Source: Lunularia cruciata (taxonomy: Eukaryota > Streptophyta > Marchantiopsida > Lunulariales > Lunulariaceae). Taken from it: a stretch of DNA of 64,000 bases. Made by a program: the position numbers and the translations under genes. A model generated the notes under the pieces. That model was not told where the DNA came from and searched no databases. It was given only the letters and a program-made list of their open reading frames with translations. The DNA is taken from NCBI GenBank assembly GCA_948567375.1, contig OX419755.1, positions 40,677,001 through 40,741,000 of the forward strand, written 5' to 3'. Positions 48,737 to 59,800 of the stretch are shown here, one piece after another. Positions within the stretch are counted from its first letter, which is position 1. Each line of letters begins with the position of its first letter.

Positions 48737-51700
48737 CCTATGCAAGTTTGCTTCACTTGCAAGGTATGATATCTAATCGGGGTTGTAGAATTTTGGTTGA
48801 TTCTGGAAGTTCAGAGAATTGCATGTCTATGCAAGTGGCAAAGGAATTGGGTATTCCTATCAGGCCAGTGATTGGAAGTAGTTTGATGATGGCGGATGGT
48901 AGAAAGGGTTCTGCATTCCGCACCTTGCATCCTGTTACCTTCAAGATTGGGAAGGAGTATTTGGAGTGTATGAGGTTCGTAGTGGCACCTCTACATTATG
49001 ATATCATTCTAGGTCTACCTTGGCTTGAATGTCATAAGGTTCAATTTGATTGGACCCGACACCAAATTCAAGTACAACACCAAGGTAGGAATTTCCGATT
49101 TGGTTGTATGGCACCTCTGAGTAAGACACCTAAGAATAGTCAGTCCCAAGATGGGAAGTTTGTCGAGAAGGTAGCCATAGAGCGAATCTGGAAGGGAGAT
49201 GAGTCCCAAGATGGGAAGTTTGCTAGGAAGGCAACCATGGAGAAAGCTTGGAAGAGAGATGAGTCCCTAGAAGGGAAGTTTGTGAATGAAGCAGCCATAG
49301 AGCAAGCTTTGGAGGACGATAAGTCTGTATTCGCGGTGTGGATCACGCAGATTGCACAAGAACAATCTGAGGAGGGCCAAGTGCCGCATCAAGCAATGGT
49401 TGATCGGATAGTTCAGGAGTTTGCAGATGTGTTTCCGGATGATCTGCCAAAGGGATTACCCTCCGATCGAGGTATGCCCTTCAAGATCGAGTTATTGCCA
49501 GGGAGTACTCCAGTGAGTAGACCAATCTATCGGCTCTCACCAAAGGAGTTGGAGGAGTTGCGAACAACACTTACAGAGTTGTTGGAGAAGGATTTCATAC
49601 GACATAGTACCTCTCCGTGGGGAGCACCGGTACTATTTGTTCCAAAGAAGGATGGAGGACTTCGTTTCTGTATTGATTACCGTGGGCTCAATAAGCAAAC
49701 CGTGAAGAATGCATATCCCTTGCCTCGGATCAATGACCTGCTTGATCAACTAAGTGGAGCACGCTACTTTTCCAAGCTGGATCTTCGTAGCGGCTATTGG
49801 CAAATTCCTATTGAAGGAGAGGACGTGCAAAAGACTGCTTTTCGCACAAGGTATGGACATTTTGAGTGGAGAGTTCTACCTTTTGGACTCACTAATGCTC
49901 CAGCAGTCTTCATGGATCAGATGCATCGAGTGTTGGAGGGACTATTAGATCGGTCTGTGGTGGTGTTCTTAGATGATATCTTAATCTATAGCAGGACAGA
50001 GGCAGAACATGTGAATCATGTGCGAGAAGTCCTAAGACGACTACGACAGTGGAAATTTTACTGCAAGAAGTCAAAGTGTGCTTTTTGGCAGAAGGAGGTT
50101 ACCTTCTTGGGTCATAAGATCTCATAAGAGGGGATCAAGATGGAAGAAGAGAAGATCAAGGCCATTACTGATTGGCCTACCCCGAAGGATGCTACAGAAG
50201 TACGAGCATTCAATGGACTGGCCAATTTTTATCGACGGTTCATCCACTATTATGCTCACGTGGCTGCACCATTGACTGACCTCTTGGGAAAGAACTCGAG
50301 CTTCCAGTGGACCACCAAGCATGAAGAAGCATTCCAGAAGTTAAAGCATATGGTGTCTTCAAGACCTATTCTTCAACCATATGATCCTCAACTACCTTGT
50401 GTGGTTGATTTTGATGCTTCTAACTTTGCAATTGGAGCTGTGTTGCAACAAGAATTTCCAGATGGACTACATCCAATTGCCTTTGTGTCTCGCCGACTAA
50501 ATACAGCGGAAAGAAATTACTCTGCTCGGGATCGGGAACAACTTGCAATGGTATATGCCACCAAGGTATGGAGGCATTATCTCTTGGGGAAACAAGTGAT
50601 CATGCAAACTGATCACAAGCCATTGTTGCAGACCTTACACCTAGAGCACATGAAGAGTCGACATCATCGATGGGAAGAGCAACTCCAATTGTTCGACATC
50701 AAACTTGAGTACAAACCAGGTCGGTTCCATGTCATCCCTGATGCTCTATCACGACGACCTGATTTGAAGTCTCTTCCTCTCATCACGGCAGCAATTACAA
50801 CGGTGTCAATTGATCCCAAGATTCATAACGAGTTTCGGTTAGCCCTACAGCAAGATCCCTTCTTCCAAATGGTACACGGTCGTCTAACAGCACGCGACAA
50901 GGAGTACAACACCTTCTCCTTCAAGGAAGGCCTTTTATTCCATGCAGACCAGATCTATGTTCCAACCAAAGGTGATCTTTGACTTGTGCGCCTTCAAGAA
51001 GCCCATGATTTACCAATAGCTGGTCACATGGGAGTGGACAAGACCTTGGGCACCCTCCAACGCCAATGGTGGTGGCCCAACATGACACGAGATGTTCAAG
51101 ACTTTGTCCGATCATGTGAGAGTTGCCAACGGAACAAGGCCAGCAACCAGAAGCCGAGTGGACTCCTTCAACCACTCGCCATTCCATCCGCTCGTTGGGA
51201 GCATGTGAGCTTGGATCTCATCACATCCTTGCCAAAGACAAAACAAGGACACACGGCAATTGTGGTGTTTGTGGATAAGCTTAGTAAGCAAATCCACTTG
51301 GCACCAACCTATGATACCGTGGATGCTCCAACCTTAGCACAAATCTACTTTGACAATGTCTTCAAGCATCATGGGATGCCACGTGTACTCATCTCCGACC
51401 GTGATCCTCGATTTACCGGGAAGTTTTGGCAAGCACTCTTCCAGATACTCGGCACCAAGCTTGCTTTGTCCACGGCATATCATCCTCAAACTGATGGACA
51501 AACCGAACGCGCCAATCGAACATTGGAGGATATGTTGCGGGCCTTTGTCAATGTCCACCATACCAACTGGGATGAATGTCTTGCAGCTGCAGAATTTGCC
51601 TACAACAATTCCAAACAGGCAAGCACTGGATTTTCTCCCTTCTTTCTCAATTTTGGCCAAGATCCGCTTGTTCCAGATTCTCTTCTTGCTCCCCCTCCCT

Positions 51701-52092
51701 CTCAGGTTCCTCATACTTCTACATTCTTGACCACTATATCCCAATCTCTCCAACAAGCCAAATCTCACCTCCTTGTTGCTCAGAATCGCCAAAAACAATA
51801 TGCAGACCATCATCGTCGTGATCTCACCTTTGAAGTTGGTGATAAAGTCATGCTATCCTCTAGTAACCTCCCTCTCCCACTTGATACCCAAGTTTGTCAA
51901 CTTGCTCCTAATTGGATAGGACCCTTTGATATCACCCACATTATCTCTCCTGTTGCTTATCGTCTTGCCTTACCTTGTCACATGCGTATCCATCCTGTCT
52001 TTCATATTTCCAAGTTGAAACCCTTTGTTCCTAACCCTTCTTCCTTTTCCTCTCGAGTCCAACCTCCCCCTCTTCCTGTCCCTATCAATGAT

Positions 52093-52262
52093 CATGAGGA
52101 GTACGAAGTTGACCGTATCCTTGCGCGTCGCCATATTCAACGAGGCCGTCACCAACATACGGAGTACAAGGTCCTTTGGAAAGGGTATCCCCTTCATGAT
52201 GCTACATGGGAACCTCTTTCTCACCTCCAGAATGCACAGATGGCCATCAAGGAATTCGAAGC
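52093..52262 (+). other. Chromodomain at the integrase C-terminus
   Basis: Translation of this part gives 'EEYEVDRILARRHIQRGR', then 'YKVLWKGYPLHDATWEPL'. This is the chromodomain pattern: an EYEVE-like start, then Y-x-V-x-W-K-G-Y and T-W-E-P. Chromodomains on gypsy integrases bind modified histone tails and direct insertion to chromatin. Here the target was an old copy of the same family. Confidence 0.9.
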
Positions 52263-52293
52263 TTCACTGGCGACGAGGACGTCACCAACTAGC

Positions 52294-52303
52294 GGCGGGG
52301 GAA
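52294..52303 (+). other. Polypurine tract
   Basis: GGCGGGGGAA ends two bases before the 3' LTR and would prime plus-strand DNA. The corresponding tract is kept before LTR 2 (gatgggggaa). It also lies inside the pol frame, where it encodes the glycines near the C-terminus. Confidence 0.85.
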
Positions 52304-52305
52304 TA

Positions 52306-52728
52306 TGTAACAATATGGAGTTTAGTGACGAAGTTAGTTGAGCTTACGAAGTAGAGAATAAGACAAAATAGCCTAGAATATTCTAGAAGCATCTAAGAAG
52401 CTTCTTAGGAAGCTTCCTAACTAGTTAACTTGCGCCCTAAGCAGGTAGCTTCTAGAAGGAAGCTTCTAGAAGCTTCTAACTAGCTTAGCTTGCACGCCAA
52501 GTAGGCGGCTTCTAGAAGGAAGCTTCTTGAGAAGCTTCCTAGTTAACTTGGCTTGCACTCCAAGAAAGCGGCTCAAGGAAGCTTCTTGAGAAGCTTCAAG
52601 GGACTTGTATGATACCTATAAATACCAAGGCCGAAGCTCATGCTAGGCATTCGGAGTTTTCCCTCATTCAAGTGTCCCAATGTGAATTTCCATTCTCCTA
52701 TTTCTCTCCTCGGTTTCGGTCTTTTACA
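52306..52728 (+). repeat. 3' LTR of the young chromovirus
   Basis: Identical to the 5' LTR. Followed by the second CAATG target duplication at 52,729-52,733. Confidence 0.97.
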
Positions 52729-52733
52729 CAATG

Positions 52734-52786
52734 TAATCTTTTGCTCCAATCTTCCATTCTCACATTTCTCTCCTTTGTGTTTTACA
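52734..52786 (+). repeat. LTR 3 of the old compound element, right part
   Basis: After the second copy of CAATG (52,729-52,733) the old LTR resumes with 'taatcttttgctccaatctt' and ends '...gtgttttaca', equivalent to the U5 end of the family. Joined to the left part it makes about 408 bp, close to the 423 bp of the young LTR. Confidence 0.88.
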
Positions 52787-54760
52787 TAATCATTCATATC
52801 GTGTCAAAATACCAAATAGTGGTAGAGTAAGTCCGATTGGATATTTTTTATCTATCATTTGAAATTTTTATTGTTGAACCCTCTCCATTCTATACTCCTT
52901 GATTATGAACCATGTTTGTTTGGGACACCTTGATATTTGGAATGTTGTTGCTCCAATGTACTCTTGATGGTAAAGTTGGAGTGATAACCAATTAGACTAT
53001 TTTTTTTTCTGTCCAACAAGAAGTGCTTGTATGAATTGCAAAAAAGGAGTATGCTTGTTTAGATAGTAGGTTACAGATTGCTGTTTCCTCTAGTATAGTT
53101 GCACCTATTAGAGCCACTTCTCCCATATAATAAATCTTATTCTTTTAAAATTTTTTAATACAAGCACAACCTCAAGGTATCCTCTCTTGCAAAATTTCCA
53201 ACTTTTTCATGGAGACATTTGACTTGAGAAGCTCATTATTAAATGATCCTCTTCCAAGATTTAGTCTAAAGACCACATCTTTAACTTCAAAAAGCCATAT
53301 CTTCTCCAAAAAAATAATCTTTTTAAAATTACTTGTCTAGAAGGGAGACTTCTATATCAATGAACTGAACAAATGGATCCAGGAATTGTTTAATTAAAGA
53401 ATGTTTTGCATATTATATATTATGAAATTTATATTATATAAAAAATATCTTCAGATCCTCAAAGATAAGAATCAGTTATTATACATGGGTATTTTATAGG
53501 AAATAATTTATATCTGTATAATTCAATGTACACATTATTGTAGTTTAATTGCTTCCTTTTAATAGTTGAATTAGCTAATAAGTATAATAATAATATTATT
53601 ATTATTATTAAAGGTTTTTTATAATCTACAGAAGGTAAGTAGAAATAAATAAATAAATAAATAATACATAAAGAGTATGTGATGTCTTTATAAATGATAC
53701 TATTTTAGAAAAAAACACGGATTAAATATATAAATGAAGAATTTATGAATCTAGTGTACTAATTTCATATGCTTCTAAATTTTTTTTTATCATTCAAATA
53801 CCTTATTACACTTTAGCTTCTATTAAAAAATATACTATAGCTTACAAAGATATAACTAACTCATATCTTTGTAATATTTTTATATAATAATATAAATATG
53901 TAATTTTATTATATTCTTATGGTTTCTTAATGATATTATGTACGCAATTTCTTTCACTATTCATATTTTGGATATAATACATCTATAATTATTTCTTTAT
54001 AAAGTACAAGATAAATTTCATGAGTAACTAATTTTTATTAAGCTATTAAAAATAAAGAAGGGTGTGATGCAAAATATTTTTAAATTAGCAATAAATTATC
54101 TTCTAATTTAGTCCTAATTTTAATGGATTTATCCTAATGATAAAAGAACCATAAGATTTCTTCCATCAAAGATTAAAAAATTAAACTATCGAGTTATTAA
54201 ACTTTGTGATTGTTCAAAGAAAAATTATATATACTTTGTCTCATGAATTACTATATTTAAACTTAAAAGATCAAGTAAATGATGGAAAAGGAAATTTATA
54301 TGGTATGATCATATTATTACTCAAACTTGAATTTTAAACTCTAATATTATACATAATAAATTTCTTAGTATTTTTATCACTTTAAAAGAATAATTACTCT
54401 CATATGTATAAAAAATAAATGAACTCTGCTTGAGTTATAAAGACAATCAATTCTTAATAATAAATTCTTTTGTATATTGCATGACGTTTTCCTTATATAC
54501 AGCCTTTTACTTTAAAAGGTGGCTCGTCTTAGTTTCAAGTTGAAGATTTTGTAAATCATAGCTCTCCTGTATTTCCATTAGCAAATTATCCAATTTACAT
54601 ATATTTCATTTTTAAACATGTTATGTTACAATCAAAACATTTTTGTTGACATCTACCCTATTCGATGTGAAGTAGGATATCACCAAATTAAAAAACTTTT
54701 ACTGATCATATTGTAAATATCACACGGATACCTTCTTTGTGTTCAAAAGATACAAATGTA
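52787..54760. other. AT-rich gene-free sequence with microsatellites
   Basis: No open frames of note. Simple repeats lie at about 53,584-53,610 (AAT/ATT units, self-complementary) and 53,643-53,665 (AAAT units). Confidence 0.55.
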
Positions 54761-54865
54761 AGAAGGCGATCGCGTAGAAACAACGTAGAAAAGGCGAAGG
54801 ACGGGAAGACCCCATCAAGCCGTACAAGGGAGAGACAAAACAGGTAAAATGGGACTGATGCAGTT
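54761..54865 (-). repeat. Dispersed hairpin repeat, copy 3 (inverted)
   Basis: The reverse complement reads 'ttttacctgttttgtctctc', 'ccttgtacggcttgatgggg' and then a hairpin core GATGGGG-tctt-CCCGTC. It closely matches the 56.1-kb copy in the pyrimidine-rich part and the 'ctacg(c/t)g(a/g)tcgcc' tail. Confidence 0.7.
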
Positions 54866-56065
54866 TTGGAGAATATAATACTCCATATGGAATTGAAGAC
54901 GACTGTTCAACGCTTTATATTGTCCGTAACCTTTTTGCTAATGTTAGTGATTTTTTTTCTACCATAAGTTACTTATATTGTTACTATAATACCCAATAGA
55001 ATCTTAGGAAAACTACAATTGTCTTGCCTCTACATCTAAGTATGGAATATAACCATGGTTGATATAGCACAAAATAGCTCATGTCCTACTTGTGCATAAA
55101 TATAAATTTCATATATGATTTATATGCTTATATATAAGCAAAAAGAGTCCTGTGAAATCTCTGACAGAATGATAGACTGTTTCTAGAAATTTTATAGTTA
55201 TTACTCTGATACTTTTGCGCGAATGCAAACTTCATTTCAAGAACTCCAAAGGAGAGTGATGCACAACCATTTATCTCGGTGAGTTTCCTTCATTTCAAAG
55301 TTTGTCTTCCATGCACCGAAATTCAAAAGTGTAAGTACTGATGTTACTTGATTCATGCATTTTTTTTATTGAATGATTACCATTTAAGTTACTGGGGAAT
55401 TTTTAAATCAAAACTTTGAGGTAAAAATATATTCCAAAATTTGATTACCATCCTAGATGGGTGCAAGAGGCAGGTGCATGGGACGCGGCCATCAACTAAT
55501 ACTTACGACAATTAGACGATTCCTTTAATTTTAAGTTAGAACGCTTGATTTGGATACGAGACTCAATTTCCCTTGGAAACTGAATGGCTCTAATATAATA
55601 CACACAGTTTGTATTCCACCAAATAATTGCAAACAAACTTTGTTCATGTATACGAACACCGAAAGAACTTGGGTACTTCGAGTCGAACTTCTAGTGTTGC
55701 CAAAGAAAAAAGGAAAGAAAAAAAGAACTTCTCTTCTTGATTAAGAATATAGAAAAAAAATATGCTTCTCTACGTAGTAGAAGGAACTTACTACCTCTTT
55801 TTCCAGTTCCCAGCATATTATCGACCATAGGGGTAGCTTTAACCTATATAGTTCACGGCAAACAGTCCCGGTCAGCCTAGAGAAGTAGAAATGGTCCTGC
55901 CTGGTGGCTGGAAAATCTAAAGGATAAAAGAGACTCCCGCAATGCAACCCATCCATTTCCTTGAATTAGTTGACAGTAAATAAAAGCTGTTCCATTCCAA
56001 AAAATGTCCCAAATAAAGCTGGTTTCATTATCAGTGCTGCACCTACTTTACAATTACCTCTTTTA
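54866..56065. other. AT-rich gene-free sequence
   Basis: Short open frames only (maximum 71 codons) without family resemblance. Confidence 0.45.
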
Positions 56066-56071
56066 TCGTCA

Positions 56072-56165
56072 ATGCTGCACTATTTTACCTCTTTTGTCTC
56101 TCCCTTGTACGAGGTTGATGGGTTCTTCCATCCTTCATGTGTTCTATGTGGTCGCCTTTTTCTGT
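56072..56165 (+). repeat. Dispersed hairpin repeat, copy 4
   Basis: It contains 'ttttacctcttttgtctctc', 'ccttgtacgaggttgatggg', a weak hairpin core, and the tail 'ccttcatgtgttctatgtgg' plus 'tcgcc'. It lacks the 5' half seen in copies 1 and 2. Confidence 0.7.
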
Positions 56166-56291
56166 GTTTACAATTATGTTTCACTGGCCTTTTTGTTCTT
56201 TCAGCACAAGAGCTACAGCACACCACCTCCCTGAATAGAACCAGGTCTGTGGGGTATGTACTCTCTCCAACACAGTAGCGGGGGGTCCTAG

Positions 56292-56471
56292 GGATTCCAG
56301 AGACCGTGTTCTCTTGGCAAGCACGGGCGGTCGGTCGGCAAGGGCACTACCGGCGTCTCGTTCATTCCCGCGGGTTATTCACCCGATGGCTTTGCGGAGC
56401 TATTGCCCGGTATAACGGATGTTAGCCGCTCCCTTTCTAACAAACGGTGCATCGAAAGTTTTCCCCGGTGA
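56292..56471 (+). other. GC-rich exon-like patch, unknown
   Basis: About 180 bp of clearly GC-richer sequence in AT-rich surroundings is open in one frame for 59 codons from a stop at 56,289 to TGA at 56,469. A splice-donor-like CG|GTGAGT lies at 56,466-56,473 and an acceptor-like TTCCAG at 56,295-56,300. The translation (for example 'GKGTTGVSFIPAGYSPDGF') resembles no family I know. It could be a stray exon, a captured gene fragment or chance. Confidence 0.25.
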
Positions 56472-57530
56472 GTAGACGGGTAACCAACCTCTCTTCGGGC
56501 TCTGCAGGGAAGAAACTATACTATGATCGGTCAACTGGGACTTGCAACTGTTGGTTGATTCTTCTACGAGGTTAGGGTCGACGCTGTGTGGACACAGTGG
56601 TGAGTGAGAGTCATGATAACTTACTTGATTGTCATCATCATGGAGTTGGTTTTCTTCATCTATGATACGATTTCAGTTAGGGTGGTCAAATTTACGGTAG
56701 ATTGAGTTTGGCAGATCAGAAATATCTACTGGACCCAGAACATGCAAAGGTATGTATGGTTCTGCTTCTTTACATGCACACAAATGAGTGCAACTGTGCC
56801 TAACATTTGCTTGATTCATAGGTAGCTTCCCCAGGAATAATGTGAAGTCAGCAGTGCGTGCATCAGATTTGCAATAAGCATAACTCAAAGAAGTCAAAAA
56901 TCTCGGATCGACTACTTGACCCTCGAATTATAGGGACTGATATGAGAATGAAGCACAATAGTGCTGCCTGAAATTGTGGCCAAGGATCAGAAAGACAAGG
57001 ATTACTTTTGCATTCATACATTGAACTGGCTTTCTTCACATCTATAATAGTGTCTAAGTCCAAGGTCAAAACGTTAAGACCTGGATGACCTCCTCTATGG
57101 AAATGATTGGAGTTCAACTCATAATAAAATTAATATTTCTTGAGGCATCCAAATATATTTTCCTTCCGTACAACACTATGCTAGAAATTGGCCCTAATAC
57201 TGGACAACAAGTCATAGATCAAAACATAAAAGCAATGTGAAAGTTAAAATTGAACCAGGATACTAATATATGTTCAAATATGCGCATGAAGATAAAATCG
57301 CGATGAGATAAGGAGATTAAATACTAATTTAAATGATTTTTTTATCCTTATGCATAAATAATCTTGATAGAAAGCCACTGCGTACTAATCATGGAGTTCA
57401 GCTTTGTTCTCTTTGTTTGCTTTCCGTTTCTTTGACTTTTTCGTATCTTTTCCCTCTTGGATGCTAACTGATACCTCTTCGCCTCTATCTTTTTTAACAG
57501 ACAAACTAAATATGAAATTGAAGAGTCATG
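56472..57530. other. Intergenic sequence, nothing recognised
   Basis: Open frames up to 84 codons without family resemblance. No repeat structure seen. Confidence 0.4.
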
Positions 57531-57536
57531 TCTATA

Positions 57537-57577
57537 AGTAAAATCCTCTCTATGTAGCCCATAGAGAGGATTTTACT
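57537..57577. repeat. Perfect 18-bp hairpin
   Basis: AGTAAAATCCTCTCTATG at 57,537-57,554 pairs perfectly with 57,560-57,577 across a 5-nt loop (tagcc). Only one copy is seen in the window. Too short for a usual MIRNA precursor. Confidence 0.85.
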
Positions 57578-57837
57578 AAACTTGTTCACATGAGAGCTCA
57601 AACTATCATACCTTTTGTTTTATTTCCTTTAAATTCCTTTTTGTTCAATATATTTCTGACATAATATGCTCAAAGAACGTGGATCCAAGTAGACCATTCT
57701 GCAACACTGAATTCATATCATCAAACCAATACATGACAATAATTTGTTTTTGTGCATTTGTGTCAAAAAATTCAAATTAGCTATATTCTCTGTATAGGTT
57801 GAAATACGACGGCAAACTCTACAATTAAAATAGGAAA

Positions 57838-57967
57838 AATTATATTTGCACCTTCTTTTCGGATATTTGCACCCCTCCACCTCTGGCCCAGAAGCGAACG
57901 GCCACAAATATTCGGAACGTAGGAGGGCCGGGGGTGCAAATATCCAGAAAGGGGTGCACATATAATT
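57838..57967. mobile_element. Small foldback MITE, about 130 bp
   Basis: Terminal inverted repeats of about 38 bp (57,838-57,875 and about 57,929-57,967) start AATTATAT and contain 'ggatatttgcacccc'; within each arm 'tgcacc' occurs twice. Mismatches are few. No target duplication is evident, so the superfamily is not assigned. Confidence 0.65.
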
Positions 57968-59016
57968 GCTCATAAAATAATGGTAACTACGCCCGATGCT
58001 ACCATTTAGATTATTTGTGATGTGTAGGTCTATAATGTATTTAAGTTCGATTGTTCGTTAAAGTTGAACTGTGAAGAGAAAAGTTTTCCAAGTCAAAACA
58101 GCTATTAAATTTAATTCTTGAAGATCAAATTCGTCCATGTAGAAATCCTCAGAGTCAAATTCTTCTTGCAGGTAAAATATTTCAAAGTCTAAATTCTCAA
58201 GACATCTTCTTTTAGGACTACATACTGTGAAAAATAATCTCTACCTTAGAAATAGAAGATACACCAAAGATAATAGTAATAAGATCTTTAATCTCGATCC
58301 TTCTGATGATTGTTTTTTTTTTTTTTTCTCCGAATTCATTTATGATTATAAGAGTGATAAAAGAGTACATATTTTAATGTCAATAAAATATAGTAATGAT
58401 TAAATTAAGGTAACTAAAAATTTTAATTAAGGTTTCCATGATATAAAAATCATGCGCACCTGAAAGTAGAACTAAATGTTAAATGAAAGGAGTAAATTAC
58501 ACAAACCTTAATTTGATAATTTCACAAATAACAAGAAAAAACAAACACCACCATCACCCACCAAATTTTAATATTATTTGAAGAGTTTTATTTGAATTTA
58601 AAATATTTCATGAAAAAGAAGAAGAATTGTTTTTCATATTGTTTAATCTGAGAGGATCAAAATTTATGATCCAAAACCCTCCCAAGTTTTAATATTCAGT
58701 CAAAATTTGGATGCTAAAGAATAATAATATCAAAATATTTAAATTAAATTACAAGTTTTAATCTAAATTTTAATTTGAAAGGATAGCTTATCGTGATACA
58801 AACTCTCTGCATTATTGTAATGAATCAAAATCAAGTTAAAATATACATGGAAAAGATCTTTATTTCTATCTTCCAAGAATGGTATAAACTGATTTCATGT
58901 ACGTTTCTGGTGAAATATCGTGAAAATTTATTACATCATTTAGATTTGATAATAAAGTTCATTTCATTTGTTTTATTCGACTTCATCTATTGAATTCATT
59001 TGATTCCACATCATGT
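57968..59016. other. AT-rich gene-free sequence
   Basis: A poly-T run lies near 58,312-58,327. No genes or repeat boundaries recognised. Confidence 0.5.
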
Positions 59017-59120
59017 GACTATTGGGGCTTACCCCATTTTACCTCATCTTGTGTTTATTCTTGTTCTTGTTTATGGCTCGATGAGGTCTTCCTATCCTTC
59101 TTGTCGTCCTACGCGGTCGC
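59017..59120 (+). repeat. Dispersed hairpin repeat, copy 5
   Basis: It shares 'attggggcttaccccatttt' and 'acctc', a GATGAGG-tctt-CCTATC core, and the 'tcctacgcggtcgcc' tail. The middle pyrimidine part has diverged. Confidence 0.6.
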
Positions 59121-59741
59121 CCTCTTCATTCAACTGGAACCTGAGTGGAATTATCACCGTCGATTCGATAATAAAATTCATCACACTTATTTATTTGTAT
59201 TGAGGAAGAATTGAAGAGGAAAATTATCTTTGGACCAATTCACCACCGGAGAAATAATTCCCAGCGACTTATCTTTTCCATGATTTGGCTACAGTTCTAT
59301 GGTGCCGGAAACTATAATCGGTGCAAAATCTTGATCAGTAATACACGTCTGGAAGTCAACCATACATTCCAACTTATAACTCTCGTACAAAAGAAAAGAA
59401 TTCAGTTCTCGCACTCATGGAATGATGGCGGTAAAGGGAGCCCACATCATATAAGTTTAGCACCATATATAATTGTACATGTAAGTATAGTTGAAGGAAT
59501 CAAGAGATTCAAAACTCATAGACCTGAGTATTTACGAATGACAGGTCAGTTCTATTCCGTTCGACTTTGTTAGAGACCCATGCAATCAAACTTTGAAAAG
59601 GTAAACTACTTTCAATCGAAGACTTAAATTTGATATAAGCGAATAATAACCTACCAATTTTACAATATGGATGGATTGGAGACCAATTTAAGTTCCATGG
59701 CATACATAGAGAGAGTACTTCTCTTACCGCTTAAAACATTC

Positions 59742-59800
59742 TATCCTTGCACGGCTTGATGGGGGTTCCCATCCTTCTTTTTAACCTGTGCGTGTCGCTT
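59742..59800 (+). repeat. Dispersed hairpin repeat, copy 6 (core only)
   Basis: It contains 'atccttgcacggcttgatgg' and the core GATGGGGG-tt-CCCATC, then diverges after 'ccttctt'. Confidence 0.55.

Larger units (their letters stand above)
48655..52341 (+). pseudogene. pol: pol of the young chromovirus, two in-frame stops
   Basis: Pol would supply protease, reverse transcriptase, RNase H and integrase. In order: protease with DSG (near 48,800); RT from about 49,430 with '[15 protein letters not shown]' and the catalytic FLDD near 49,965-49,976; RNase H near 50,400-50,780; an integrase HHCC zinc-binding part near 51,003-51,130; the D,D,E core with Asp near 51,214, 'SDRDPRF' near 51,396 and Glu near 51,511; and a chromodomain at the end. 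TAA at 50,125-50,127 separates RT from RNase H, and TGA at 50,980-50,982 separates RNase H from integrase. No ATG is needed, since entry would be by frameshift from gag. The frame ends 36 bp inside the 3' LTR. Confidence 0.94.
47086..52728 (+). mobile_element. Young Ty3/gypsy chromovirus, complete structure, identical LTRs
   Basis: A 5,643-bp element with two 423-bp LTRs that agree at every position I compared, line by line over the full length. It has a 5-bp target duplication CAATG (47,081-47,085 and 52,729-52,733), an initiator tRNA-Met primer site and a G-rich polypurine tract. Gag and pol follow in the order protease, RT, RNase H, integrase, chromodomain, which places it among Ty3/gypsy chromoviruses. 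It inserted into LTR 3 of an older relative. Gag has two and pol two in-frame stops, so it cannot make full proteins. Identical LTRs indicate a very recent insertion, because the LTRs are copied from one template during reverse transcription. Confidence 0.96.
39910..52786 (+). mobile_element. Old compound chromovirus: LTR-internal-LTR-internal-LTR, interrupted
   Basis: Three LTRs of one family in the same orientation (39,910-40,354; 45,065-45,477; 46,731-47,085 continuing at 52,734-52,786) enclose one nearly full-length decayed internal region and one internal region lacking everything before integrase. Such three-LTR arrays arise by recombination between LTRs of related copies or by nested insertion plus loss. 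The last LTR is split by the young element at 47,086-52,728. I could not find a matching target duplication at the outer ends (CCAAT at left, TAATC at right), which fits great age or a recombinant origin. Confidence 0.85.

Noticed and set aside
39905-52791. Target-site duplication of the old compound element
   Set aside because: The flanking five bases are CCAAT on the left and TAATC on the right, which do not match.
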